NCBI GenBank assembly: GCA_036258055.1
Contig: DATAEK010000305.1
Location: 1 to 41,627 of the forward strand
Source of the DNA: DATAEK01 sp036258055
GTDB taxonomy: Bacteria > Acidobacteriota > Vicinamibacteria > Vicinamibacterales > 2-12-FULL-66-21
Direction of reading: 5' to 3'
DNA: 41,627 bases
The notes under the pieces are model-generated. The model was not told where the DNA came from, made no database searches, and worked only from the letters and a program-made list of their open reading frames with translations. The translations under genes were made by a program, and so were the position numbers. Positions 1 to 8,747 of this stretch are shown one piece after another; position 1 is the stretch's first letter, and each line of letters opens with the position of its first letter.

Positions 1-31
1 AAAAAACGGCGGGCTCAAGAAGAGCCCGCCG
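1..31 (-). terminator. Intrinsic terminator of the first TonB receptor gene
   Basis: Read on the minus strand this is a perfect 10-bp GC-rich stem (arms 7-16 and 22-31) with a 5-nt loop, followed by six T (the A run at 1-6). It lies about 100 bases past the stop codon of the receptor gene that ends at 131. Stem plus T-run is the textbook rho-independent form, and nothing else in the window matches it as well. Confidence 0.85.
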
Positions 32-92
32 GCACAATTCAGGAGGGACCGGCCGAAGCCGATCCCACCCGCCTCCTCCATCAGAGGCCGTT

Positions 93-120
93 AGAGAGGC
101 CGGCTTCAGCCGGCCTCTCT
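93..120 (-). terminator. 12-bp perfect hairpin just after the receptor stop codon
   Basis: Arms 93-104 and 109-120 pair perfectly around a TTCA (minus strand TGAA) tetraloop, 10 bases beyond the stop codon at 131. There is no T-run, so it may protect the mRNA 3' end or pause polymerase ahead of the true terminator at 1-31. A similar TTCA-loop hairpin occurs after the gene ending at 32652. Confidence 0.5.
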
Positions 121-130
121 CATCGATCGA

Positions 131-3100
131 CTACCAGTTCACGCGGACGCCGAACCGGATCACGCGCGGCGCCACAATCGCCTGAATGTTGTTGCCGTTG
201 TTCGCGTTCTGGTTCGGACGCAGGGCCTGAACGGTGTTGTTGTTGGTCACGTTGAAGATGTCGATGGACGGGATGAACCGCGTCACACCGAAACCAATCG
301 GACGCTCGAAGTGCAGGTCGAGGTTCTGGAACGTCTCCAGCCGGTTGTCGCCGACCGGGTCCAGCAGGATCGACGGCGTGCCGCCGCCGTTCGGGAGCGT
401 CGTCAGTACCTGTACCGCCGCCTCGAACGGGTACGCCTGGCGCGCGTTGTAGAACGCCGAGACGTTGAAGTCGTACGGAAGCTGATACAACCCGCTGACC
501 TTGAACAACCACTTCGAATTGACGAAGACATTGTTCAGGCCGCTGCCCGTGCTCTGCGGCGCGTACTGAGCGTCGTTCAGCTTGTCGATGTTGTTCGGAT
601 TCTGGAAGTCTCCCGCCCCGTAGTGCTGAATGATGCTGTTGTACGCGAAGCTCGTGTTGAGCATCCAGTGGTGCGACATCCGCTTGCGGCCCGAGATCTC
701 GAAGCCGTTGAACGTCCGGTTGAAGTTCGGTCGCATCAGTAGCGTTGTAACCCCGCCGGGCTGGAAAGACGGGTAGAACGCCGTCACCGTCTCGCAGCGG
801 GCGTTGGGCTGCGTGCACGTCGGCACGTACTGCGTGGAGAGGTAGTCAGAGCTCGAGATGCCGTTGGTGAACGTATCCTGGAAGTTGCCGTACTTCCGGT
901 AGATGTAATTCGCGTCCACGGCGATGCCGCGCCCGAGCTCGTGGCTCATACCGACGATGAACTCGTCGGTCGTGTCGTTCTTGAGATCCGATGCGATCGA
1001 GTTGGCCGTCGAGGGCGATGACGGATTGTTCGGATCCCAGTTGCCGGTGAGGTTGTCGTAGTTCGCAAAACTTCCGTTTCTCGGGAACAGCTCGTTCGGC
1101 TGGAACACCCGGTCGCCGTTGAGGTCCGCCCAGGGATAGCGGACGCCCACCGAGGTCACGGGATTCACCTGGCCGGCGATCGCGCCCGTTCCGACCTGCC
1201 CGTAGTACCGCGCGTAGTTTACGTGCGCCACGGTCTTGCCGTTGCCGCGGACGTCGTAAGTCAGACCGACGCGCGGTGACCAGTCGTTGAACACGACCTT
1301 CGGATCCACGCCGCCGAAGCTCACAGCGGGGAGAAGAGCCGGCATCAGCGGGCTCGCCGGGATCTCGGACGCCAGCGCCACGTCGTGATTGCGGTCGTAA
1401 CGAATCCCGAGCGTGATCGACGCGCGGCCGTGGGTCAGCGTGTCCTGCCCGTAGAAGGAGATGTTGGTCAACTCGTAGACCGTGTTGCCGTCACGCGTCA
1501 GGTTGACCGCGCACCCAGCCGACAGGTTCACGCACGTGTTGTTGTCGTAGGCCGCCTGGTTCGGGTAGCGGACGGTGGCGTTGCCGCCGGTGCGGTTGAA
1601 GCTCTGGCTGTGCGCGTTCTTCCAGTAGCCGCCGAACTTGAACGCGTGGTCGCCGCCGAACTTGGCAGGCATGAAGTAGTTCGAGTTGACGTTGAAGCTG
1701 TTGACCGGGCGGAGGAACACGCTCTGCGTTCCCGCCCGCAAGTTCAACTGAGACGATACGATGAAGATGGGCTGCACTGTGGCGAGCGACGGATCGTGGA
1801 AGTCGAGGACGAAGTTGTTTCCGATATGCGCGTACTGCATGTCCACGAGGAACCGGTCGCTCAAGACCCACTGATCGCCGAACTTGTAGGTGGGGTTCGG
1901 GCCGGTGATCCATCCCCACGTGCCGAAATCGCTCGAGACGGCCTTCTGCGGCGTCGTGGTTTCGATCGGATGCAGGTCGTCGGCGCCGCGCGCGTTCCGC
2001 TCCTTCTTCGCGAAGTTGTTGAACAGCGACAGCTTGTTGCCCTTGAAGAGTTGGATCTCACCCTTCAGGTTGGTGCTCTGGAGGATCGTCTTGTCCGTCA
2101 TCAAGCAGTCGTTGACGTCCTTGATGTCGAAGGCGAGCGCGTTGGCCTTGACCGCCTGACACGTAGCGTCCGGCTTGTAGAAGTTGATCACGCCGACGTT
2201 GATGTCCTGCTTGCCGAAGCTGCCCCACACCCACGCCCGGCCCTTCTTGATCGGTCCGCCCATCTCGGTGCCGTAGTCCTTGATCCACTGAATCGGGTTG
2301 CCGGAGGTCGCACCCTGGTTCCGCTGGGCGTCGGTGATGTTGTTCGCCTCGAACTTGTCGTCGGTATCGTAGAAGCGTCCCGAGCCGTGGAATCTGTCCG
2401 AGCCGCTCTTCGTGACCAGATTGATCCCGACGCCGCCGGTCTGCTGCGTGACGTCCACACCGCCGGTGTTGATCGTCATTTCCTGGAAGGCGTCGAAGTC
2501 GTAGTAGCTCGGTGACGCGCCGGTCGCGGCCATGTCCGTGATGTCCACGCCGTCGAGCGACCACTTGTTGTTGAAGGTGTTGGAGCCGCGCGACACGTAG
2601 TTCGACTGCTGACCCGACATGTTGCCGCCGATGTTCTCGCGGTCCATGGCGATGCCGGCGGTCTGCTGGAGGATGACCCACGGGTCGCGGGCCGATGGAA
2701 TGCTCTGGAGCTGGTCGAGCGTGAACGTCTGCTTGGTGCCGGTCTGCTTCGTGTCGACGATCGGGCTTTCACCCGTGACCGTGACCGTCTCCTGCACCGT
2801 GGAGACTGCCAGCTGCGTGCTGACGTTCGCGCTGAAGCCGACCGTCACCTGAATGTCTTCCTTGACGACGGTCTTGAAGCCCGGCAGCTCGAAGCGCACC
2901 GTGTAGGTGCTGACTGTGAGGCGCGGGAACTGGAATGTTCCGGTCTCGCTGGTCGTCGCGGTGAGTGGCTGCAACAGCACCGGACCAGTAACCGTCACGG
3001 TGACGCCAGGCAGAACTGCGCCGGACTCGTCCGTGACCTTTCCGAAAATCTCACCGACTTGCGACTGCGCCCAAACCGATGACGCGCTGGCAGCAATCAC

Positions 3101-3136
3101 CAACGCCGCCAAGAAGGCGGTAAAACGTACCCTCAT
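131..3136 (-). CDS. TonB-dependent receptor, Oar/CarbopepD type (receptor 1)
   Basis: Outer-membrane receptor of 1001 residues, predicted to import a large or poorly diffusing substrate using TonB energy; the substrate cannot be read from the sequence. A signal peptide (residues 1-23, ending SVWA) is followed by a carboxypeptidase-regulatory-like domain (about 27-110). A TonB-box-like ETVTVTGESPIVDT stretch starts near residue 117, then a plug domain and a long beta-barrel. I chose the ATG at 3136 because GGAGG lies just upstream of it and a signal peptide follows; the longer frame adds 31 residues without that logic. The protein ends in Trp, whereas the other three receptors end in Phe; a terminal aromatic is normal for barrel assembly. 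It closely resembles receptor 3 (23247-26177) through the CarbopepD and plug regions. It appears monocistronic, with its own terminator at 1-31. Confidence 0.93.
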   Translation of the reverse strand: MRVRFTAFLAALVIAASASSVWAQSQVGEIFGKVTDESGAVLPGVTVTVTGPVLLQPLTATTSETGTFQFPRLTVSTYTVRFELPGFKTVVKEDIQVTVGFSANVSTQLAVSTVQETVTVTGESPIVDTKQTGTKQTFTLDQLQSIPSARDPWVILQQTAGIAMDRENIGGNMSGQQSNYVSRGSNTFNNKWSLDGVDITDMAATGASPSYYDFDAFQEMTINTGGVDVTQQTGGVGINLVTKSGSDRFHGSGRFYDTDDKFEANNITDAQRNQGATSGNPIQWIKDYGTEMGGPIKKGRAWVWGSFGKQDINVGVINFYKPDATCQAVKANALAFDIKDVNDCLMTDKTILQSTNLKGEIQLFKGNKLSLFNNFAKKERNARGADDLHPIETTTPQKAVSSDFGTWGWITGPNPTYKFGDQWVLSDRFLVDMQYAHIGNNFVLDFHDPSLATVQPIFIVSSQLNLRAGTQSVFLRPVNSFNVNSNYFMPAKFGGDHAFKFGGYWKNAHSQSFNRTGGNATVRYPNQAAYDNNTCVNLSAGCAVNLTRDGNTVYELTNISFYGQDTLTHGRASITLGIRYDRNHDVALASEIPASPLMPALLPAVSFGGVDPKVVFNDWSPRVGLTYDVRGNGKTVAHVNYARYYGQVGTGAIAGQVNPVTSVGVRYPWADLNGDRVFQPNELFPRNGSFANYDNLTGNWDPNNPSSPSTANSIASDLKNDTTDEFIVGMSHELGRGIAVDANYIYRKYGNFQDTFTNGISSSDYLSTQYVPTCTQPNARCETVTAFYPSFQPGGVTTLLMRPNFNRTFNGFEISGRKRMSHHWMLNTSFAYNSIIQHYGAGDFQNPNNIDKLNDAQYAPQSTGSGLNNVFVNSKWLFKVSGLYQLPYDFNVSAFYNARQAYPFEAAVQVLTTLPNGGGTPSILLDPVGDNRLETFQNLDLHFERPIGFGVTRFIPSIDIFNVTNNNTVQALRPNQNANNGNNIQAIVAPRVIRFGVRVNW

Positions 3137-3195
3137 CTGTTTCCTCCGTGAAAGGAACCTGCGCGTGCGGGACACGAGCATGAATGGCAGAGCAC

Positions 3196-3236
3196 TATAT
3201 ATGCCACTCGTCCCACCACCGGACGACACCGTCCGG
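3196..3236 (-). promoter_or_regulatory. Candidate promoter of receptor 1 with palindromic operator
   Basis: On the minus strand a TATATA box (3201-3196) lies about 60 bases before the start codon. At the expected -35 distance sits a perfect inverted repeat, 3219-3236, with 7-bp arms CCGGACG/CGTCCGG and a 4-nt spacer. A palindrome covering the -35 site is a common repressor arrangement. The promoter call is inference; the palindrome is seen directly. Confidence 0.45.
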
Positions 3237-3526
3237 AATTGGTGAGAATGGGCCGCTAAGCCGTTACGAAATAACAGATTTCAGGGATTAACCCAGGGAC
3301 GAATTTGGTGATGGGACGAGACGTGCAGAGTTGTGCAGCCGGGACGCGAGTCCAAGGTTTTGAATCGTGCGATCCAGAAAGCGGGCGGGGCACTCCAGCT
3401 GTCACACGATTGCCACAGAAAAGGCCTTGCGATCCAACAACTTTCGGGTGGTGCGGAGCGTGAAAAGGCCGGCGACGGACCCGCGATCCGCCGCCGGAAC
3501 TGGAGAGTGTCTTCTCGCGGCGAGGA
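3237..3526. other. Intergenic region between receptors 1 and 2 with GGGACGA motifs
   Basis: No gene is supported here. Two direct copies of GGGACGA lie at 3296-3302 and 3313-3319, with the reverse form TCGTCCC at 3208-3214 just outside. The same heptamer occurs three times upstream of receptor 2 (6666-6731). The rest is the trailer of receptor 2, with no convincing terminator. Confidence 0.5.
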
Positions 3527-6418
3527 TCAGAACCCTACGCGCACGCCGAAGCGGAGAATGCGCGGGCTGAGGTTCTGCGTCAGCGTCTGGAACTGTGCGG
3601 ATTCCACGTTGCGATTCCGCACCAGCTCCGTATTCGCGTTGAGCACGTTGAAGCAGTCGGCGATCACCTCGACGCTGCGGGCGCCGAAGTGGATCGTCTT
3701 CGAGACGCGCAGATCGAGATCCCACAGGCTGTCGAGGCGGAACGTGTCGAGCGCCGGGCTCACGAGCACGCGGCGCGACCCCTCGAACCCGAGCGCAGCG
3801 TTCGCGTAGACCGGGAACGGATAGCCCTGACGTCCGAAGAGATTGCCCGCGAGGTTGATGTCATGCGGCAGCACGTAGAGCGCGTTGGCGTTCACCTGCC
3901 AGGCCGCGTGAATGAAGATGTCGCCCGCGCCGCTGCCGCCGCTCCGCACCGTGAACGGTCCGCAGTTGGCGAGCGGCGTGGTGTCGGTAGGCGTCGGATT
4001 ACCGAGCTCGTCCACGCCCACCGTGTAGCACTCCTTCGGTGAGTTCCATGCCGCTCCGATGCGCGCCATCCAGCGATTCGACAGCCGCTTGGTCATCGAG
4101 ACCTCGAGGCCGTTGTAGTAGCTGTGATAGCCCGGATGATTCGTGAGCACGGTTCCGAAGCCGTTCTCTTCGATGACGTCCTCGTCGGCAATGTGCGTCT
4201 GCACGTTGTAGGGCGATCCGTCCGGCAGCTGGCCAGTGAGCAGCGGACCGTTGCGATAATCGGCCAGCGTCACTCCCAGCCAGGGCGTGTAGTTGAACGT
4301 GAAGTTGCCGTTCGTATCGGTCGTCCGGGTGTAACTGTAGTTGACCGACAGCGCGAGATTCGGCACCAGCTCGCGCTCGATGCCGAGCACGAACGACGTC
4401 GTGTGCGGCGCCTTCAGCTTCGGATCGACGATGTCGACCGACTCGACCGAAGTCGGGTTCGACGGATCGAATCCGCCGCCGAAGGTGATGAACGGCCTGG
4501 TGATCTGGACTTCGGCCGGCTGCGCGAGGTGATCGCCGTTGGCGTCCACCCACGGGTAGTCGATGAACCCGACGTTGCCGCTCAGGTTCGAGTAGCCCAC
4601 GATGCTGGTCTCGAGCTGACCGGCGTAGCGGCTGAAGCTCGCCCGCGCAATCGTCTTTCGTGCCTCGTCGAGCGCGAAGGTCACGCCGACGCGCGGCGAG
4701 ATGTCATTCCACGTGAACGGGGTGTCGTAGCCGGCGAAGACGATGCCGGGCATGATGTTCGGGAAGGCCGGGTTCGCGCGCGTGCTGCTCGGCAGCGCTT
4801 TGCCCCACTGCCGGTCGAACCGAGCGCCGACGTCGAGCGTCATGCGGCCACGGGTGATGGTGTCACCGGCGTACACGTTGAAGAACTCGACGCGATCCGT
4901 TCCCAGGCCCTCACGGTAGATTCGCGCGCGCTTGTCAGTGGCGGAGTTCTCGAACGCCCGGATCATGTCGCCAGGCCACACCGTACCGATCGTCGCGTCG
5001 ACACGGCGGAACCCGCCGCCGAACTTCACTTCATGCCCCGCGCCGAACGCAGTGGCGAAGTAGTTGCCGTCCACGTTCGCCGTGTGCTGCGGCCGGATGT
5101 TCAGATTCTGCTGGTAGCTGCCGAACGATGTACCGAGCACCTGACTCTCACCCGAGTTCTGATCGAGCCCGCCCTTCGGGACGAGGCCGAAGCCGGTGTT
5201 GTAGTACGCGTACTTGCCCCCGAGGAACAGGCTCGAGCTGAACACGTGGTTCTCCTCGAACTTCAGCAGGCCGTGCGGACGGTTGGGCACGTACGCTCCG
5301 CCCTGATCCCAGGTCGAGCTCGCCACGTCGTTGATGCCGGAGCGCCCTGGTGACCGGCCGTACTTCTCCTTCGCACCGAGGAACCACAGCACGTTGACCA
5401 TGTCCTTCGACGTCGCCTGCCAGTTGCCCTTCGCGTTGAAGGTTTTCAGCACCGTGCGATCGATCAGGTTGCCGGCGCGCCGGACGAGGCGGATGTCCTG
5501 GTTGGCCCAGGATCCGTAGAACCACGCTTTCTCGCGCGCGATCGGACCGCCGAAGTCGATGGTGTAGTCCGAGATCTGCTTGTTGTGATCCGCGGTCTCG
5601 GCGGTCGTGCCGGTGCTCTTCAGCTCGTCGGGCACGTTCTCCGCTTCGAGCCCCTCGTCGGTGAAGTAGCCGCGCGCGTTGCCGCGGAACTGATTCGTCC
5701 CGCGGCGCACGACGAAGTTGAGACCGACGCCGCCGGTCGGCTGCTTGAGATCCTGACCCGACGTCGAGACCTGCACTTCCTCGAAGTTGTCGTAGTTGAA
5801 GTAGGTCGGCGACGCGCCGATCGCCGCCATGTCAGTGATCACGACCCCGTCCATCGTCCACACCGCGTCCTGCGGACGCGTGGCCTTCGACTGGAAGTTC
5901 GACTGCTGACCGGTCTCGTTGCCGGCGATGTTGACGCGATCGACCATCACGCCCGGGACCGTGCGCAGCAGCGCCCATGGATCGCGCGAGGTCGGAATCT
6001 TTTCGAGCTCGCTCTGGGTGAAGTTGGTCGAGGTGCCCATCGCTTTCGTGTCGACGATCGGAGAATCGCCGGTGACGGTCACCGTCTCTGCCACGCTCGC
6101 GACCTTCATCGTCATCGGCAGATCGACATTGGTGCCAACGGAGATGACGACATCCTCGCGCACGAGCGTGGTGAAGCCGGACAGCGTCATCGTCAGCTTG
6201 TAGGTGCCGGGTGGCAGGTTGAGAAAGCGGAAGCGTCCGTCCGCTTCGGTGACGAAGTTCGCGGTGCGGTCGGCGCTCGACAGCGAGATGGTGACGCCCG
6301 GCAGCACGCCGCCCTGCTCGTCGTGTACGACGCCGGCGATGGTTCCGCTCTGAACCTGAGCGAGCACCGGGATCGACAGCGCGAGACACAGAGCGATCAG
6401 CGAGATGACCTTTCTCAT
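3527..6418 (-). CDS. TonB-dependent receptor, Oar/CarbopepD type (receptor 2)
   Basis: 963-residue outer-membrane receptor. The signal peptide (1-20, ending PVLA) precedes a carboxypeptidase-regulatory-like domain (about 23-105), a TonB-box-like ETVTVTGDSPIVDT segment from residue 111, a plug containing a DPWALLRTVPGV stretch, and a beta-barrel ending in GVRVGF. The ATG at 6418 has AAGGAGA upstream; the 49 residues added by the longest frame look non-coding. It is a distant paralogue of receptor 1 on the same strand. A 390-base gap with separate upstream motifs argues for independent transcription. The substrate is unknown; Acidobacteria and Bacteroidetes usually use this receptor class for glycans, peptides or siderophores. 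Confidence 0.93.
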   Translation of the reverse strand: MRKVISLIALCLALSIPVLAQVQSGTIAGVVHDEQGGVLPGVTISLSSADRTANFVTEADGRFRFLNLPPGTYKLTMTLSGFTTLVREDVVISVGTNVDLPMTMKVASVAETVTVTGDSPIVDTKAMGTSTNFTQSELEKIPTSRDPWALLRTVPGVMVDRVNIAGNETGQQSNFQSKATRPQDAVWTMDGVVITDMAAIGASPTYFNYDNFEEVQVSTSGQDLKQPTGGVGLNFVVRRGTNQFRGNARGYFTDEGLEAENVPDELKSTGTTAETADHNKQISDYTIDFGGPIAREKAWFYGSWANQDIRLVRRAGNLIDRTVLKTFNAKGNWQATSKDMVNVLWFLGAKEKYGRSPGRSGINDVASSTWDQGGAYVPNRPHGLLKFEENHVFSSSLFLGGKYAYYNTGFGLVPKGGLDQNSGESQVLGTSFGSYQQNLNIRPQHTANVDGNYFATAFGAGHEVKFGGGFRRVDATIGTVWPGDMIRAFENSATDKRARIYREGLGTDRVEFFNVYAGDTITRGRMTLDVGARFDRQWGKALPSSTRANPAFPNIMPGIVFAGYDTPFTWNDISPRVGVTFALDEARKTIARASFSRYAGQLETSIVGYSNLSGNVGFIDYPWVDANGDHLAQPAEVQITRPFITFGGGFDPSNPTSVESVDIVDPKLKAPHTTSFVLGIERELVPNLALSVNYSYTRTTDTNGNFTFNYTPWLGVTLADYRNGPLLTGQLPDGSPYNVQTHIADEDVIEENGFGTVLTNHPGYHSYYNGLEVSMTKRLSNRWMARIGAAWNSPKECYTVGVDELGNPTPTDTTPLANCGPFTVRSGGSGAGDIFIHAAWQVNANALYVLPHDINLAGNLFGRQGYPFPVYANAALGFEGSRRVLVSPALDTFRLDSLWDLDLRVSKTIHFGARSVEVIADCFNVLNANTELVRNRNVESAQFQTLTQNLSPRILRFGVRVGF

Positions 6419-6703
6419 GTTTCGTGGCTCTCCTTCTTGAGGGTGCCCGCGTGGGGAACGCCGCGGGTGCCTGCCGAGATCGGCAAGCGGGAGCACGAGA
6501 GCATCCAATGTGCCAGTGGCTCGCTCGACGGTGAGGCGCACGCCGTCCGTCACGCGCTTGGCCACGCGCGGTACGAGCGATTGATTTGAAGTGATGAAAC
6601 GTCGTCAGCCGACTACGGACTGATCGAGCAGCTCGCCTCGAGTGTGCGACGCGGACATCGGCCGTTCGTCCCCGACGAGCGAAAGTTCAAGGCGATGAAT
6701 TCA

Positions 6704-6752
6704 GGGACGAGAGAAACCAAAAAGTCGTCCCATCGCTCATCCCTTTTTGGTT
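6704..6752. promoter_or_regulatory. Two interleaved inverted repeats upstream of receptor 2
   Basis: GGGACGA (6704-6710) and TCGTCCC (6725-6731) form a 7-bp inverted repeat. Overlapping it, AACCAAAAAG (6715-6724) and CTTTTTGGTT (6743-6752) form a perfect 10-bp inverted repeat. The two cannot fold at once in RNA, so the site could be a switch, a terminator of the upstream minus-strand gene, or an operator for receptor 2. The repeats are seen; the role is inferred. Confidence 0.45.
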
Positions 6753-6776
6753 GTCGCGGGGCCCCACCCCCGCGAC
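6753..6776. repeat. GGGGCCCC-type hairpin, short copy
   Basis: Perfect 9-bp arms 6753-6761 and 6768-6776 around CCCCAC. The core GCGGGGCCCCACCCCCGC is shared with the copy at 16431 and closely matches those at 8009 and 17911. The following CGCTTCGCTTCGCTCGCG-like stretch also resembles the tails of those copies. Confidence 0.6.
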
Positions 6777-6853
6777 CTGCCAGCGCTTCGCTTCGCTCGC
6801 GCCGCTCGTTAGCAACCTCGGGGTGAAACTTGGGCGATTCTGTCTCCGGTCTC

Positions 6854-7810
6854 TTAATTCATCCCCGCGACTCTTTTCCGCAGAGTCTTCACGTGCTCCC
6901 AGATCTGCGCGTCGTGGCTCGGTTCGGGCGATTCATCGTCGTCGGACGGTGGCGGGATGTCGTCGATCCCTTCGATTGTCTCGCTGAGTTGCCGCGGCCG
7001 CAGGCGGAGATACGCCTCGAGATCCCGAAGCGCCGCCGCGAAGTCTTCGAGGTGATACGCGAGCAGGCCGCGGTCACGCAGCTCGGCGATCGCGGACGGG
7101 TCGATGGTCAACAACAGATCGGACACGAACCGCGCCTGCGGGAACGACCGCATGCGGACGTAGAGCCGTTTCAGATTCACCAGCATGCGGGTGACGACGT
7201 GGAGCCGCGTCGCCGGTTCGAGGAGGCGGGGGTCGAACGCCGCTTCGTCGCCCACGTGCTCGCGCAGCAGCTGTCGGCAGTCGCCTTCCGACAGCGACGC
7301 ACCGCCGTGAAACGGATCGATGATGATCAGCCGCTCGGCATCGTCCGATTCGAGCGCGCCCGGGCCCTCGAGCGGCACGCGCAACAGGAAATGTCCAGGG
7401 AAGTTGACCCCTTCGACCGCCAACCCCGCGCGCCGGGCGACCTCGAGGTAGACGACGGCAAGCGTGATCGGAATACCGGTCCGGCGATCCAGCACTTCGT
7501 TGAGAAAGCTGTTCCGCGGGTCGTCGTACCGCTCGCGGTTGCCGCGAAACCCCAGTTCGTCGAAGAGGTACTCGTTGAGCGCGCGCACGGCGAGCGACGG
7601 CCGCCCGGCGAACCCGGCGATTCGCACGCGCGCGTCCGCGCCCATGCGATCGACCAGCTGAAGGTACGGCGTCACGTCGAGTGCCGGGTACTCGACGCGC
7701 GCGATGGCCAGCGCGGCGGGCATGAGTTCCGGTCCCGGCGCGTCCATCGCTCGTTGCAGCGCGTCGGCAACTTGCGCGACGCGGGCTTGAAGATTGAGCG
7801 AGAAGGACAC
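6854..7810 (-). CDS. SirB1-like protein (transglutaminase-like core plus TPR)
   Basis: 318-residue protein of the SirB1/YchA (UPF0162) type. The centre (about residues 75-165) carries the family stretch from SFLNEVLDRRTGIPITL through GVNFPGHFLLRV, a transglutaminase-like fold. The C-terminal third looks like tetratricopeptide helices (LAYHLEDFAAALRDLEAYL). No catalytic Cys is evident, as in the family generally, so a binding or scaffold role is more likely than crosslinking. The start is GTG at 7810 with no clear Shine-Dalgarno. The gene lies 240 bases downstream of the HAD gene on the same strand, separated by a direct-repeat element. It is somewhat longer than enterobacterial SirB1 (about 270 residues). 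The biochemical role of the family is poorly defined. Confidence 0.82.
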   Translation of the reverse strand: MSFSLNLQARVAQVADALQRAMDAPGPELMPAALAIARVEYPALDVTPYLQLVDRMGADARVRIAGFAGRPSLAVRALNEYLFDELGFRGNRERYDDPRNSFLNEVLDRRTGIPITLAVVYLEVARRAGLAVEGVNFPGHFLLRVPLEGPGALESDDAERLIIIDPFHGGASLSEGDCRQLLREHVGDEAAFDPRLLEPATRLHVVTRMLVNLKRLYVRMRSFPQARFVSDLLLTIDPSAIAELRDRGLLAYHLEDFAAALRDLEAYLRLRPRQLSETIEGIDDIPPPSDDDESPEPSHDAQIWEHVKTLRKRVAGMN

Positions 7811-7866
7811 GTTGGCAATTGTACGCTGGGAGGCGTGAGCGTGTTGGACCCTGCGGTCTGACGGTG

Positions 7867-8034
7867 GGCCGCCCGTCGAAGACGGGCGGACAGGCCGAAG
7901 GCCGCCGCGCGAAGCGCGTAGCGCATGGAGGTGGGGCCCGGATCGGACAGTAGGCCGCCCGTCGAAGACGGGCGGACAGGCCGAAGGCCGCCGCGCGAAG
8001 CGCGTAAAGCGCGTGGGGGTGGGGCCCCACGCGC
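7867..8034. repeat. 54-bp perfect direct repeat pair plus GGGGCCCC hairpin
   Basis: Positions 7867-7920 and 7953-8006 are identical over 54 bases. Each contains a GCCCGTC-GAA-GACGGGC hairpin. The second copy is followed by a perfect 10-bp hairpin at 8009-8034. That hairpin is the reverse complement of the element beginning at 17911. The block fills the gap between the HAD and SirB1-like genes and contains no plausible gene. Confidence 0.85.
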
Positions 8035-8050
8035 ATTGAGTAATGCTGGC

Positions 8051-8728
8051 CTAGCGATCGGATCGCTGTTTTGCCGTAATCCCCGCAATCAGCGTTACTG
8101 TCAGTTCATCTAGCGAATCGACGATGACGTCGGCGCCCTTCAACGCACTCCGCGGATACGTGTGTGTGATTCCAATGCAGCGGAGACCCGCTGCGTGTGC
8201 GGACTCGATGCCCCAGATCGAATCCTCGACGGCTAGACATGCATCTGGCGGGAAACCGTGCAACTCCGCCGCGCGACGATACGGATCCGGAGCGGGCTTG
8301 CTGTTTGGGGTGTCACCGGATCCGACGATGAAGCGGAAGTGACGGCGGAGATCGTAGCGAGCGAGGATGGCCTCGATCTCGTGCGGATGCGCCCCTGACG
8401 CAATCCCCAGTGGATAGCCCGCCGCCAGCCGTTCGACGCATGTGGCCGCGCCGCGATAGAGAACATCGTTGCCGGCGACCAGGCCCTCGAGGACGCGGGT
8501 CTTTCGATCGACGAGCGCTTCCACCTCGGCTTCGCTCAGCGACCATCGGCGATCGTCCGAGAGCACACGAAAGGTGTCGACATCGTTGTATCCGAGGTAG
8601 CGCGAGCTGTATTCGTCGATCGACAGCGTCGCGCCGCGCAGCGCCAGCACCTCCTGCAGCGCGCGGAAATGGAGCGGTTCGGAGTCGGCGAGGACGCCGT
8701 CGAAGTCGAAAACGATTGCGGCAATCAT
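8051..8728 (-). CDS. HAD-superfamily phosphatase, beta-phosphoglucomutase-like
   Basis: 225-residue cytosolic HAD subfamily IA protein. All four motifs are present: FDFDGVLADS with nucleophile D8 and acid/base D10, the ASG motif II, the lysine of NSKPAPDPY (motif III), and AVEDSIWG (motif IV). The helical cap after EPLHFRAL is the size found in beta-phosphoglucomutase and sugar-phosphate phosphatases. Substrate is not determinable from sequence; a phosphosugar is likely. The ATG at 8728 begins directly with the motif I strand. It lies 19 bases after the DUF1684 gene and is probably co-transcribed with it. Confidence 0.88.
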   Translation of the reverse strand: MIAAIVFDFDGVLADSEPLHFRALQEVLALRGATLSIDEYSSRYLGYNDVDTFRVLSDDRRWSLSEAEVEALVDRKTRVLEGLVAGNDVLYRGAATCVERLAAGYPLGIASGAHPHEIEAILARYDLRRHFRFIVGSGDTPNSKPAPDPYRRAAELHGFPPDACLAVEDSIWGIESAHAAGLRCIGITHTYPRSALKGADVIVDSLDELTVTLIAGITAKQRSDR

Positions 8729-8747
8729 GCGAGGTGCGGGCGATTGA

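Larger units (their letters stand above)
6419..6853. other. Intergenic region upstream of receptor 2
   Basis: No coding sequence supported. It holds the receptor 2 ribosome-binding site, three GGGACGA/TCGTCCC heptamers (6666-6672, 6704-6710, 6725-6731), two interleaved inverted repeats (6704-6752) and one GGGGCCCC-type hairpin (6753-6776). The side next to 6854 holds no clear promoter. Confidence 0.6.

Noticed and set aside
1385..2515. 376-residue plus-strand open frame opposite receptor 1
   Set aside because: Antisense shadow with Arg/Val/Asp bias and no recognisable fold.
6830..7861. 343-residue plus-strand open frame opposite the SirB1-like gene
   Set aside because: The minus-strand frame carries clear SirB1 family motifs; the plus frame has none.
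7074..8036. 320-residue minus-strand frame with internal duplication
   Set aside because: The duplicated peptide comes from translating the 54-bp intergenic direct repeats, followed by out-of-frame SirB1 sequence.
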